Source: Stieleria neptunia (lineage in GTDB: Bacteria > Planctomycetota > Planctomycetia > Pirellulales > Pirellulaceae). From it: a DNA stretch of 64,000 bases. The notes below the pieces were generated by a model, which was not told the origin of the DNA, ran no database searches, and saw nothing but the letters and a program-made list of their open reading frames with translations. Where the stretch lies: positions 7,498,938 through 7,562,937 of the forward strand of contig NZ_CP037423.1 of assembly GCF_007754155.1 (NCBI RefSeq). The letters run 5' to 3'. The position numbers were made by a program, and so were the translations under genes. Of the stretch, positions 25,771 to 35,484 are shown in pieces; position 1 is the first letter of the stretch; each line of letters starts with the position of its first letter.

Positions 25771-26352
25771 TCAAATCACGAGCCAGAGCACCAAAAGGAT
25801 CCAAGCTAACGATGGAACGGCAACCTGTCTTGGTGTGGACTGCACTCCCGCCAACACGTAACAAATGAATAATGTGGTAAAGACTGGAGCAACTGTCGCT
25901 CCAAATGCAATGGCAGTTATCTCGCTAGATTGCTTAAATGAAAAGCCGGACCAAAGCAACACAAATTGCAGAGCACCGCTAACACAGGCGATGAGCGCCC
26001 AGCCGCCAAAAACCCCCGATCGCGTTTTCGCTTTAAGGCACGCGATGCCGCCGAACAAGATGGTCAGAACCATGGACCCAACGACATTCACGAGAGTTGG
26101 TATCCCGATCCGAATTGCAAATCCGAATCCGCCTACAAAATCAGGCAAACTCAAGACACGCCGAATGAAAACGATCAATTCCCAGGAAGCGATTTGCAAT
26201 GGCGCGAATGCAATTACACCACAGAAAAGCCCCCGCCAAAGAGTCCGCCGATCAAGCTCCTCTAGTCTTTCCCCAGCCTGCAATGCTGGCGGCTTATAAG
26301 GAGAAGGCGACAATTCTTCGGGAGAGGTCTCGTCTTTGTTCGTAGTTGTCAA
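25771..26352 (-). CDS. Membrane protein, candidate immunity protein for Rhs tip 4
   Basis: A TTG at 26352 overlaps the stop of the Rhs tip gene (TTGA), giving 193 residues. The N-terminus reads TTTNKDETSPEEL and then SPYKPPALQ, an NPY-type motif like that of candidate immunity 1. Four or five hydrophobic helices follow (for example GGWALIACVSGALQFVLLW and FTTLFICYVLAG). No family is recognised. Overlapping translation with the tip gene is typical of toxin-immunity pairs. Confidence 0.55.
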   Translation of the reverse strand: MTTTNKDETSPEELSPSPYKPPALQAGERLEELDRRTLWRGLFCGVIAFAPLQIASWELIVFIRRVLSLPDFVGGFGFAIRIGIPTLVNVVGSMVLTILFGGIACLKAKTRSGVFGGWALIACVSGALQFVLLWSGFSFKQSSEITAIAFGATVAPVFTTLFICYVLAGVQSTPRQVAVPSLAWILLVLWLVI

Positions 26353-27689
26353 TGGTTTCTCGCACGGTCTTTGCCGGGACAAGGGCGAGAGAATAATTCC
26401 GAGAAACTTGTTTCCCAACTTCCAACAATGTTGAAAGGAGTTGGATTGGCGCCGGATGGTTCCGGCCAAAACCACGGCGGATCCATTCCCGTAGAATCAG
26501 GGTCAGAATCAAAAACGTCATATGGGCGTTCAAACACATCCCTAAGTCTGTACTTAAGTGAACAAGTCAAAGTATATTGCCAATCATCCGACAGAAACAA
26601 ACCAGTAAACCAATTGCAGCATGGACCACAGGAATCAAGTGAGATGTGGCAATCTGTGGTTACAGAGAAACTATTAGCGAACTTTGGGCCACCAAGAGCA
26701 AACAATGGATCAAGCCCCGCATTCCAAAGGGCTTCGGGCCAAGAATCACCACTGAACTCATAGGTAAAGTCTTGCGTGTGCGAAAAGGTGAGGGAATTAT
26801 TCGCACCTGGGTACTTGTTGCACCAGAGCTTGCTAGATTTTACGTTTGCGTACGTCCGAAGCCAGTTCTCGTAATCGCTCACTTGTTCTGAAATTTGCTC
26901 AGCATTTTTGAAGTTGTCTAGCAAACCGTGGTCACCCAAGTCAAAGTCTTCGCCTTCTCCATAGAAATAGTGCTCAAACATGCTGCCTGGACCAAAATAC
27001 ATGTACCACGGATCTTCGAAGATGATGGGATATGGTGGGCCGATGTACGGCTGTAAACCCGTTGGATCAACTTGCGTCGGCACGTAGTACGCAACATACG
27101 TATTAAATCCGCCACCTCGATACCCAATCGGGTCTCTGGAGCAGAACCGCCCCGCGATCGGATCGTACATGCGGGCGCGATAGTGATAGAGGTCAAGGAC
27201 GTCGTCGTGCTCTCGCCCCGTGTAAGTGTAGCGGTTGCCTTCCGCTGTCGCCGTACGCGCTGTTCCACTTCCATCGAACACCGACAGCCCGCCATACGCA
27301 TCATAGGCGTAGCGCTCCTTGATCGCCCCGCTCGAATCGGTCAGCGCGGTGACGCTGTACTGTTGGGTGCGATGGTAGTAACGCAGGCCGCCGGTGCCGT
27401 CACGTACGACGGGTTCGTCGATGTAGCTGGCGTAGACGTCGTTGTAGGTGGGGTTGGTTGCCGCGGTTCCTGAGGTGTAGTCCGCGACGGTCTGCTGGCC
27501 ATTTTGGACATAGATGCTGACCGTCGTGCCATTGTCGCGCGCGACTCGGCGACCGAGTGCGTCCCATTCATAAAAGACGTCGTCGGTGCTGTCGTTATCT
27601 ACATCAGCCGAAACCAAACGGTTGTCGAAGTCCCAGGTGAGCGTCAGCGGATCGCTGCCGGGACGGAGAATCACCGGGATCACCGTCAT
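26349..27689 (-). CDS. Orphan Rhs C-terminal tip 4 (longest Rhs remnant)
   Basis: 446 residues from ATG 27689; the frame is open back to a stop at 27759-27761 and Rhs-like residues (THDVKGN) precede the ATG. It holds more Rhs repeat than the other cassettes (WDFDNRLVSADVDN, EWDALGRRVARDNG). The common core follows to SRDPIGYRGG, then the tip after VDPTGL. The tip is Trp/Tyr/Phe-rich, with CGPCCNWFTGLF and no recognised family. No recombinase precedes it. The main Rhs body is missing, so it is an orphan or a 5'-truncated gene. Confidence 0.65.
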   Translation of the reverse strand: MTVIPVILRPGSDPLTLTWDFDNRLVSADVDNDSTDDVFYEWDALGRRVARDNGTTVSIYVQNGQQTVADYTSGTAATNPTYNDVYASYIDEPVVRDGTGGLRYYHRTQQYSVTALTDSSGAIKERYAYDAYGGLSVFDGSGTARTATAEGNRYTYTGREHDDVLDLYHYRARMYDPIAGRFCSRDPIGYRGGGFNTYVAYYVPTQVDPTGLQPYIGPPYPIIFEDPWYMYFGPGSMFEHYFYGEGEDFDLGDHGLLDNFKNAEQISEQVSDYENWLRTYANVKSSKLWCNKYPGANNSLTFSHTQDFTYEFSGDSWPEALWNAGLDPLFALGGPKFANSFSVTTDCHISLDSCGPCCNWFTGLFLSDDWQYTLTCSLKYRLRDVFERPYDVFDSDPDSTGMDPPWFWPEPSGANPTPFNIVGSWETSFSELFSRPCPGKDRARNH

Positions 27690-27761
27690 GTTGCCTTTGA
27701 CATCGTGCGTGACGCTCTCACTGGTCTTGTTTTTGTGGTTCTTCGCGGATTTTAGTGGCTA

Positions 27762-28290
27762 ATCGCTCAGGACCCAGGTTTTTCGAGGCATTGCTGCGAT
27801 GTCCGAATGGGGAGAGCGAGGACAAACGCTCGGTTCAAACGACCCTCCGCCGACACGGGGGCCGGCGGAGCGCACGAAGCACCTTCGGCGCATCGCAGAC
27901 CAGGTGATTCCTTGGCGGGTTGCTCCTCGGCAGAGCCCGCCTCCGCTTCACCTCGCTTCGCCATCCTACCGAACAGAACCATCGGACATCGCAGTCATCC
28001 CTCAAAAAACCTTCCCCGAGTATTCGAGAACACCCACTAAACTCGCGGAAGAACCTGTGTTTGTTGTCGTCCCCACCGTAGCGGAGATTGCCGATCGCTG
28101 CCCCAGTCTAATCGATGCTAGACGTTGGTGAAGCGATCTGTCGTGATTAGGAGGTGTCGCTGCTGTGCAGCGAGTGGGGACGCCTGAAGGCTGGACACCA
28201 ACGTTGCTAATCCCCCTGTTGCTTGAGCCCGTGTCGTTCGGATGGGGCGTCTTGTTGACGGGATGATGGGTAGTCGCAGAGTTGCCGCTT
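27762..28290. other. Non-coding gap between Rhs tip 4 and tssH
   Basis: No gene is supported. It contains a GGCTGGACACCAACG element near 28190-28205, with a partly complementary GACGTTGGTG at 28120-28129. This is the same motif as the palindrome opening repeat R. It may separate the T6SS operon transcript from the Rhs array. Confidence 0.45.
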
Positions 28291-31116
28291 TCACCCGCCG
28301 ATCGGGTCTTCACTGTGGACGGTGTAAACGAATTCGTCGTCCTTCATGTCGATGGCGATTTCGGTGATCGACGCGTTGGTGGCCAGACTGGACAGCACTT
28401 GCGATGACAATTCGGGCAATAGCGATTTGTTCAAGATGTGATCGACGTTTCGCGCCCCCGTGTCGACTTCGGTGCAGCGCGCACGAATCCCGTCGACGAC
28501 GTCATCGGTGTAGGTGAACTTGGCGCCATAGCTGTCGGCCACACGACGTTGCACCTTGCCGAGCTTCAACCGAACGATTTTGCTCATCACGTCATCGCTG
28601 AGCGGGTAAAACGGAATCACGCTCGTTCGCCCCAGGAACGCCGGCTTGAAGGTTTTGAGCAACTCGGGGAAGACGGCTTCGAGAAACCCATCGGGATCGG
28701 GCATCGTTTCGTCATCGGCGCAAAGGCTCTTGATCAGGTCCGTTCCCGCGTTGGTGGTCATGATGATCACCGTGTTCTTGAAATCGATATCGCGGCCTTC
28801 ACCGTCTTTCATGTTGCCCTTGTCAAAGACTTGGTAAAAGATGTCTTGCACTCCGGGGTGTGCCTTTTCGACTTCGTCCAACAGCACCACCGAGTACGGT
28901 TTACGGCGGACGGCTTCGGTCAACACGCCGCCTTCGCCGTAACCGACGTAGCCGGGAGGCGATCCCATCAACAACGAAACTTTGTGTTCCTCTTTGAATT
29001 CCGACATGTTGATCGTGGTCATGTTCTGCTCGCCGCCGTAGAGCAGATTGGCCAATGTGATTGCGGTTTCGGTTTTGCCGACGCCGCTGGTGCCGGCCAA
29101 CAAGAACACGCCGATCGGCATGCGTGGGTCACGCAACTGGGCACGACTGGTGCGAATGCTCTGGGCGATGCGATCGAGCGCGTGCGATTGTCCGACGATC
29201 GATTCTTCCATCAGGTCTTTGAGGTTCAGCACGGTGTTGATTTCGTTGCTGACCATCCGTCCGACGGGGATACCGGTCCAGGCGGCGACGGTTTCGGCGA
29301 TCGCACTGGAATCGACACAGGGAAACAGCAGCGGCGTTTCGCCTTGCACCTTTTTCAGTTCCTTTTCGCCGGCGACCAGTTCCTTTCGCCAGGCTTGCAG
29401 TTGCTCTTCGGTCGGCGGCGCGGTCTCCTCGTTAGCTTTTTCATCCCCCTTGTCCGCGGGCTTGTCTGCTGCCTTGGCCGCTGGTTTTTCAGCCTTCGCC
29501 TTCGCGTCGCTCGGTTTTTGCTCTGCCGCGTCCTGCTCGCCCGACTCTTTGTTCTCCGCTTTCCAATGCTCGGGCGAGTCTTTGTCGAGCCGTTTTCGCA
29601 GGTCGATGATTTTTGCCAGGATCTCTTTTTCTGTTTCCCATTGTTCGTTGAGTGTTTCGAGCCGCTGTTCGACCGCAACCTTGGCCTCCTCGGCCGCCGC
29701 GATGCCATCGGCATGGTCCATACCGGTTTGTTCTTCGCGGCGGAGGATGCGTAACGAAACGTCCAGCTGAGCGAGGCGGCGGGTCGCATCTTCGATCGCC
29801 GGCGGCGTCGCCGATTGGCTCAATTGGATTCGCGCGCACGCGGTGTCGAGCAGACTGACTGATTTATCCGGCAATTGTCGTCCGGTGATGTAACGATTGG
29901 AAAGCTTGACTGCTTCGACGACGGCGTCGTTCATGATGCGGACGTGGTGGTGGTTTTCCAGGGTGTCGACCAGACCGCGCATCATCTCGACCGCCGTCGG
30001 CTCATCGGGTTCGTCGACCTTGACGACCTGGAACCGCCTCGCCAGCGCGGCGTCCTTTTCGAAGTATTTCTTGTATTCGGCCCAGGTCGTCGCGGCCACG
30101 GTTCGCAGTTCGCCGCGGGCGAGGGCGGGTTTGAGCAAGTTGGCGGCGTCGCCTTGCCCGGCCTGGCCGCCCGCACCGATCATCGTGTGGGCTTCGTCGA
30201 TGAACAAGATGATCGGCGTGGGAGATCCCTTGACTTCGTCGATCACCCCGCGAAGCCGATTTTCAAACTCGCCCTTCATGCCCGCACCGGCTTGCAGCAG
30301 CCCCAAGTCCAAGGTTCGAATGCGAACGTTGCGGATCGCTTCGGGGACATCGCCGGCGGCCACGCGGAGCGCGAAGCCTTCCACCACGGCGGTTTTCCCC
30401 ACACCGGCTTCACCGGTCAGGATCGGGTTGTTTTGTCGACGACGGGTCAGGATGTCGATGATTTGGCGGATTTCGGGATCGCGTCCGAGCACCGGATCGA
30501 TTTGTCCGGCTTCGGCGCGACTGGTCAGATCGATCGTGAATTGATCCAGCGACGGCGTCTTGGTCGGGCCCGCCGTCGGCTTGGTCGGATCGCCGCTGGG
30601 GCGCGGCCCGGAACCGCCGACCGCCATCGGAATCTGCGCTTCTTCGCTGTCGGCCAGCAGCACTCCGAAATCTTGGATGATGGCATCTCCGTTGATCTCG
30701 TCGAACTGATCCGAGGCGTCGCGGGCCAGCGGCCGCAGTGTGGTGGACGTCAACAGCGCGACCAGCAGATGCCCCGAGCGGACCTTGGCGACGCCGTGAT
30801 CGACCGACGCGAACAACCAGGATTCACGAATCAGGTCGACCACGTTGGGCGAGAGTGCGGGCGGCCGACCGTTGCCGGTTTTGAACTTGTCGATCGCTTT
30901 GTTCAGATCGGACATCAGCCGCGAGACATCCACGCCCGATGCTTTGCAGGCGATCGTCAGGTCGGACTGGTCATTCTCCAACAACTTCAGCAACCAATGC
31001 TCGATCTCGATGTTGTAATTGGTCCGGGACAGACATAGCCCCGCCGCCGCTTCCAGCGCGCCACGGCAGGTGTCGTTGAGTTTCCCGACGAGTTCTTTCA
31101 GATTGATTTGTGCCAT
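28291..31116 (-). CDS. tssH: T6SS ATPase ClpV/TssH
   Basis: 941 residues with a Clp N-domain, two AAA+ modules (Walker A GEAGVGKT near 235-242 and GTSGVGKT near 675-682; Walker B IILFIDEAH) and the ClpV-specific start LKELVGKLNDTCRGALEAAA. ClpV disassembles contracted TssB-TssC sheaths. A Lys/Ala/Glu-rich low-complexity insert lies at residues 519-570 in the middle domain and is not usual for the family. It is the last gene of the minus-strand T6SS operon, 45 nt after tssG. Confidence 0.96.
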   Translation of the reverse strand: MAQINLKELVGKLNDTCRGALEAAAGLCLSRTNYNIEIEHWLLKLLENDQSDLTIACKASGVDVSRLMSDLNKAIDKFKTGNGRPPALSPNVVDLIRESWLFASVDHGVAKVRSGHLLVALLTSTTLRPLARDASDQFDEINGDAIIQDFGVLLADSEEAQIPMAVGGSGPRPSGDPTKPTAGPTKTPSLDQFTIDLTSRAEAGQIDPVLGRDPEIRQIIDILTRRRQNNPILTGEAGVGKTAVVEGFALRVAAGDVPEAIRNVRIRTLDLGLLQAGAGMKGEFENRLRGVIDEVKGSPTPIILFIDEAHTMIGAGGQAGQGDAANLLKPALARGELRTVAATTWAEYKKYFEKDAALARRFQVVKVDEPDEPTAVEMMRGLVDTLENHHHVRIMNDAVVEAVKLSNRYITGRQLPDKSVSLLDTACARIQLSQSATPPAIEDATRRLAQLDVSLRILRREEQTGMDHADGIAAAEEAKVAVEQRLETLNEQWETEKEILAKIIDLRKRLDKDSPEHWKAENKESGEQDAAEQKPSDAKAKAEKPAAKAADKPADKGDEKANEETAPPTEEQLQAWRKELVAGEKELKKVQGETPLLFPCVDSSAIAETVAAWTGIPVGRMVSNEINTVLNLKDLMEESIVGQSHALDRIAQSIRTSRAQLRDPRMPIGVFLLAGTSGVGKTETAITLANLLYGGEQNMTTINMSEFKEEHKVSLLMGSPPGYVGYGEGGVLTEAVRRKPYSVVLLDEVEKAHPGVQDIFYQVFDKGNMKDGEGRDIDFKNTVIIMTTNAGTDLIKSLCADDETMPDPDGFLEAVFPELLKTFKPAFLGRTSVIPFYPLSDDVMSKIVRLKLGKVQRRVADSYGAKFTYTDDVVDGIRARCTEVDTGARNVDHILNKSLLPELSSQVLSSLATNASITEIAIDMKDDEFVYTVHSEDPIGG

Positions 31117-31161
31117 GGTTCGGTCAAGCGTCGAAGGTCAGAGAAGAGGACATCTTAAGTT

Positions 31162-32307
31162 CTAGCGTGTTGGCGCACCGTCGTGGTGAAAAACCGCGTC
31201 GTCGCTGTCGCGTGTCGGCGGTTTACTGCACAGCCAAGTGTTCCATCCCAAATGCGGTTTCACCTTGGTCGATTCGCCGGGGCCGGTGAAGGAGGATTCC
31301 GCGAGCAATTCACAGACCGGGATCTCGTCCGCCAACAGGATGACTTGCAGATCGAAATCAAACTCCAACCCGACGTAGCTGCGGATGAATTGGCAGATCC
31401 GTACCAAGGTTTCGCCGGTCGGCATCAAGCTTTCGAACTGTTGCCAGGTCACCGGCCCGATCTGGATTCGGAATTTTGAACTGGGGTCCCACGTCCGATC
31501 TCCCATGATCGTATCGACGCCCATTCGGCAATGACCATCGATCCGCCCCAACCGCGATCGTTCGGCGATCGGTAACACCAGCCATTGGCCGAACAGCGAC
31601 AGCACTTTGGCCGGCAATTGCAAGTAATCCGACACCATCGCACGGAGGGATTCGGCGGTCGGACGGTCGACGAATTGGCCGCCGTAATACACACAGGCGT
31701 CATCGGCCGATTCCAACCGATTGCGGACGTGCTTTGTCCCGCGGCCGACGATCGACAACAGGGCTTCACGCACCAGATCGCTTTCGGGGCGTCGCTCGTT
31801 GATCGCGTTTTCGAAACCGGCCGGCAAAAAGTACTTTTCCCAGGCGCGATAAAAAAACGACAGCTGGCGATGGGAAAAGATGTCCATGAAGTCCCGCATC
31901 GCAACGTCTTTGTTGTGCACGCGGTCGATCACCAATTGGGTGTAATGATTCGGCAGCGCACCGGCCGGACCGATCAATCCCCAAAACGCAATCTGCAACT
32001 CCCAAGGCTGATCGGCCGAATCCTCCTCCTCGTCCCGGATTCTCCGTCTCGGTTGCAGCGACACGATCTCGCTGGGCGAAAAGCTCAACGAGACCTCCGA
32101 TCGAAAACGGACGCCTTCCTCGGAGAGATTGCTGACCGTTCCCAGACGGCCGCGACGGGCCTTGGACCCCAGCGACAATTCGCGATCCATCTCGGCCAGC
32201 GCACCGGAGAGCAGCAACCGAACGGCTTGAAAGAAACTGAATTGGTAGGGCTCGTCGACGAGCCGCTTGCTTACAGAAACGTCTGTCTTCCGGATCGCGC
32301 CGGCCAT
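31162..32307 (-). CDS. tssG: T6SS baseplate subunit TssG
   Basis: 381 residues with the family opening EPYQFSFFQAVRLL, the central FWGLIGPAGALPNHYTQLV and a C-terminal TWQQFESLMPTGE. TssG forms baseplate wedges with TssF, TssE and TssK. It overlaps the end of tssF by 37 nt, indicating coupled translation. Confidence 0.93.
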   Translation of the reverse strand: MAGAIRKTDVSVSKRLVDEPYQFSFFQAVRLLLSGALAEMDRELSLGSKARRGRLGTVSNLSEEGVRFRSEVSLSFSPSEIVSLQPRRRIRDEEEDSADQPWELQIAFWGLIGPAGALPNHYTQLVIDRVHNKDVAMRDFMDIFSHRQLSFFYRAWEKYFLPAGFENAINERRPESDLVREALLSIVGRGTKHVRNRLESADDACVYYGGQFVDRPTAESLRAMVSDYLQLPAKVLSLFGQWLVLPIAERSRLGRIDGHCRMGVDTIMGDRTWDPSSKFRIQIGPVTWQQFESLMPTGETLVRICQFIRSYVGLEFDFDLQVILLADEIPVCELLAESSFTGPGESTKVKPHLGWNTWLCSKPPTRDSDDAVFHHDGAPTR

Positions 32308-34112
32308 CGGGCAACCTCTTGTTCTCGGAGGCTACTTCGCAACGAGGTACGGGTAAAGGAATTAATGGAAGCGTACAGGGACAGGAAACGTTCCAGCACC
32401 ATGCCGAGCAGGTAGGCACCGCCGCTGCTCAAGCGTTCTTCGTCGATCAAGATGTCCAGATCCAGCCCGCGACACAGCGTTGATCCGCCGGACGGATTTT
32501 GGCACCGCGCCACACCGGGGCGGCACTTCACCGAACGGATCGAATCGATCCGTTGTTGTGAGTCTCCCTTGCCGATGAAATCGTACAGTCCCAAAATCTC
32601 TCGCAGCGCCGTCGCCCCTTCATCGGCGTCAAACAGCGACACGTGGCCGAGCGACAAATGGCTGATCATCCGCCAATACGTGCCCTTTTCCAGCGGCGGT
32701 CGCAACGTCACCCGCGGTTGGGTGACGCACTTGGGGGCTTCCAGCGGTCCACCGCGAACCAGTTGCAACTTCGGGCGGCCGCCGCCAAACTCCAACCGTT
32801 GTGGCAGATTTCGGCTCGTGCAAAGCGCCCGCACGTCGAGCACGGTTCCGTCACTCTGGTCGGGTTGGAAATCCAAATCGACCAATGACAAATAGACCTC
32901 GGTCGCCAAATCCTTTGCCCCGCCGCTCTGCCCCGAACGCCGTCGATGCAAATGATAGAATCCTCGCCGCAGCCGTTCCTCGCCGGCGTGCCGGACCGAA
33001 TAAAACGGGTGATAGACCTTTTCGTCGCGTTCCGAATCGATCGCCGTGACGCTCGAAATACTGTGAACTTCAAAGCCCCGGGGCTGGCGGGCATCGGGAA
33101 TCACCCGGTATTCCGGCATCGTATGGCTGACCCGGATCGGTTCACAACGCTGTTCGAACAGATTCACCATCGGAGTGCATCCGATCCGAACCGTTTCCGG
33201 TTCGACAAACTGCTCCACCGCCCCGACATGACGTTTCATCAAGACGTACAGGTGCAACGAGCCGCCGAATCCCGTGAGCGATTCCTGCGAGATCCCTTTG
33301 ACGTCGAAGAACATGAATTTCTCGGGCGCCGCAAAGTATTCCGACAACAACCGGTACCCGCTGAACGTTCTCGGTTGCGACGGAAAGATGCACTCGTCGG
33401 CCTCGAACCCGATCGGATGGATGGAATCAGCCGACAAACGAATCGGTTTCGGATCGCTGGGGGAACGCGCCAGTAAGACTTCGATCGAGTCGTTCTGAAT
33501 CAATTCGTAAAAGTCCATCGCGGCATGGGAGATCCCGCGGATGAAAAACCGCAGCGACGTGATCTCCATCGTTTCGAAGGTGACGGCTTCGCGAAAGCTT
33601 CGCAATTCCACATGCAAGACCGATTCGGCCTTGGGCAACAGCGGCGACGGGGGGCATTGAAAGGGCTGGCCCTTGTACGCCGCCGCGGCGACCTTGTAGG
33701 GAAACAGTGTGACCGGGTAGACGGTTCGATATTGGCAGACCCCGTCTTCGGTCGACTCGGTTTCCACGCCTTCGCCGGCCGCGATCTTGTAACCGCCGAC
33801 CAATTCCGCTTGCCGCGGGTCGAGCGCAAACTGGACCACCGCGGTCGACGGGATCGGGGAAAGGTAATGCGGATAGAGCACGCCCAACATGGCGTGCGTG
33901 ATTTCGGGGAAATCATCGTCCAGCTTCAGCCGGGTACGGGCGGACAGCAGCGCGAAGGATTCGATGATCCGCGAAACGTGCGGATCTTCGCTCAGGTCAT
34001 CGCCCAACCGCAGCCGCGCGGCGATCTTGGGATGCTCCTGCGCAAACTCCGAACCGAAGCGGCGGAGGTATTGAAGTTCCTGGTTGTAATAGGGCAGCAA
34101 TCGATCCGTCAT
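32271..34112 (-). CDS. tssF: T6SS baseplate subunit TssF
   Basis: 613 residues starting MTDRLLPYYNQELQYLRRFG, with HPKIAARLRLGDDLSEDPHV and the family HAMLGVLYPHYLSPIPS near residue 90. The C-terminus has RGLDLDILIDEERLSSGGAY. It overlaps tssE by 4 nt. TssF is the main wedge subunit of the T6SS baseplate. Confidence 0.96.
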   Translation of the reverse strand: MTDRLLPYYNQELQYLRRFGSEFAQEHPKIAARLRLGDDLSEDPHVSRIIESFALLSARTRLKLDDDFPEITHAMLGVLYPHYLSPIPSTAVVQFALDPRQAELVGGYKIAAGEGVETESTEDGVCQYRTVYPVTLFPYKVAAAAYKGQPFQCPPSPLLPKAESVLHVELRSFREAVTFETMEITSLRFFIRGISHAAMDFYELIQNDSIEVLLARSPSDPKPIRLSADSIHPIGFEADECIFPSQPRTFSGYRLLSEYFAAPEKFMFFDVKGISQESLTGFGGSLHLYVLMKRHVGAVEQFVEPETVRIGCTPMVNLFEQRCEPIRVSHTMPEYRVIPDARQPRGFEVHSISSVTAIDSERDEKVYHPFYSVRHAGEERLRRGFYHLHRRRSGQSGGAKDLATEVYLSLVDLDFQPDQSDGTVLDVRALCTSRNLPQRLEFGGGRPKLQLVRGGPLEAPKCVTQPRVTLRPPLEKGTYWRMISHLSLGHVSLFDADEGATALREILGLYDFIGKGDSQQRIDSIRSVKCRPGVARCQNPSGGSTLCRGLDLDILIDEERLSSGGAYLLGMVLERFLSLYASINSFTRTSLRSSLREQEVARWPARSGRQTFL

Positions 34113-34603
34113 CGGCGAACTCCACGCACTAAAAAGTCTCCGCTGGTTGCGTCCAACTTGCTGTCGTAAATCACCGGTTCGGGCGCCGGGTCGACCTTTA
34201 ACATGCCGTCGATGCGAAAGCGGAGCGCCCGATCGGTCGGATCGCTGGTGTCAGCGAGCCGGACGTGCACGTTGATCAATCGCGGCTCAAACGCCTCGAT
34301 CGAACGCAACATCATCCGGCGCAGCATTTCCTGTTGTTCCCGCGAGCCCGTGTTGATGCCCACGCAATCGGGAATGCCATAGGCAAACAAGGATCGGTCC
34401 AGTTCTTTCAGATCGTCCGGCCAACTGGTGGCGCGACAGCGTGTGTTGAGCAACGCTTGCAGGTCGCGTCCCACACTTTCTTTCATCTGCTGCAACACCT
34501 GGGTCCGATTCAGCGGCGCTTCGGTCCGATTGTGCGGTTCCAAGTCGATCAGCCGATCGAGCACGCTGGGGATCAGTGGGCGGTCGTTGGGAACACGAGA
34601 CAT
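34109..34603 (-). CDS. tssE: T6SS baseplate subunit TssE (gp25-like)
   Basis: 164 residues with PSVLDRLIDLEP, a DLQALLNTRCR segment and a gp25-like core FAYGIPDCVGINTGSREQQE. TssE starts sheath assembly at the baseplate. Its ATG directly abuts the stop of the upstream TagJ-like gene and its end overlaps tssF by 4 nt. Confidence 0.9.
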   Translation of the reverse strand: MSRVPNDRPLIPSVLDRLIDLEPHNRTEAPLNRTQVLQQMKESVGRDLQALLNTRCRATSWPDDLKELDRSLFAYGIPDCVGINTGSREQQEMLRRMMLRSIEAFEPRLINVHVRLADTSDPTDRALRFRIDGMLKVDPAPEPVIYDSKLDATSGDFLVRGVRR

Positions 34604-35410
34604 TTACTCACCACGCCGGATCGTTTGCAGTTCCATGATCGGCAGGTCTTGGTCGCCCACGAGCAGCATTTTCTGGCCGCGGCCGCGAACGATGCCCTGG
34701 CCCGAATCGGCCCAATCGGTGCCGCGTCCGAGTTGCAAATTGGCGTCGGTCGGGCCGTCTTCTGCCGGTTCCAAGTAGATCGCCGGCAGGTAGACCTCGC
34801 CGTCGGGGCCCGACTCGATCGACAGTGACGCTTGCCTCCAGAGCAGATCAAAGGGGCGCTTGGGCGGATGGATTTCCATCTCCAGAATCTGGTTCCAGTC
34901 GACCCAGAAATACTTTCCGGTCGTCGTGTGGACCTCCAAGACCGGCGACAGCAAATCGTCCAGGTCTCGGATCTCGTCGACCTCGTTGCCGTTGACCTCA
35001 ACCGGCTGATTCAGATTCTTGGTTTCCGCCATCGGTTCCAACGCCGCGGCGGCGGCGGGGACGTCGCCGGATCGAAACAGGGTGAGCGCCTGAAGGTGTG
35101 CCTTGAGTTTATCAGACGGCTCACCCAAAAATTCCGGCACCCGGCCTTTGAAGAAACATTCTCGCCGGGCCAATTCCGCTCGCACCAGCTGTCGCAACAG
35201 CGCCGCACCGATCGCCGCTTGCGGGTCTTGATTGGTCACGGTGTCGAGCTGTTTGTCGGCTCGGTCAAAGTTTCCGGCGATGCAGGAGAGTTCGGCGAGT
35301 TGAAATCGCAACCCGACGTCGGCCGGTTTGGCTTTGACCATCGCCAGTGACGCGTCCACCGCCTCGTCCAGCCGCCCCGCTTCGTACAGCTCCATCGGAG
35401 TGTTTGTCAT
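34604..35410 (-). CDS. tagJ: T6SS accessory protein TagJ (ImpE/SciE family)
   Basis: 268 residues. The N-terminus has TPR-like helices (LYEAGRLDEAVDASLAMVKA). The C-terminal ImpE domain has VEVNGNEVDEIRDLDDLLSP, KYFWVDWNQILEMEIHPPKR and a final LLVGDQDLPIMELQTIR. TagJ binds TssB and assists sheath or ClpV function in some systems. Its place beside tssE fits the family's usual neighbourhood. Confidence 0.9.
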   Translation of the reverse strand: MTNTPMELYEAGRLDEAVDASLAMVKAKPADVGLRFQLAELSCIAGNFDRADKQLDTVTNQDPQAAIGAALLRQLVRAELARRECFFKGRVPEFLGEPSDKLKAHLQALTLFRSGDVPAAAAALEPMAETKNLNQPVEVNGNEVDEIRDLDDLLSPVLEVHTTTGKYFWVDWNQILEMEIHPPKRPFDLLWRQASLSIESGPDGEVYLPAIYLEPAEDGPTDANLQLGRGTDWADSGQGIVRGRGQKMLLVGDQDLPIMELQTIRRGE

Positions 35411-35484
35411 CGTTGATTGCCTCGGTTAGACGGTGGAACGCGAGTGGGGTTGATTGAAAGGGAGTGATTGAGTGGGCTCGGATC

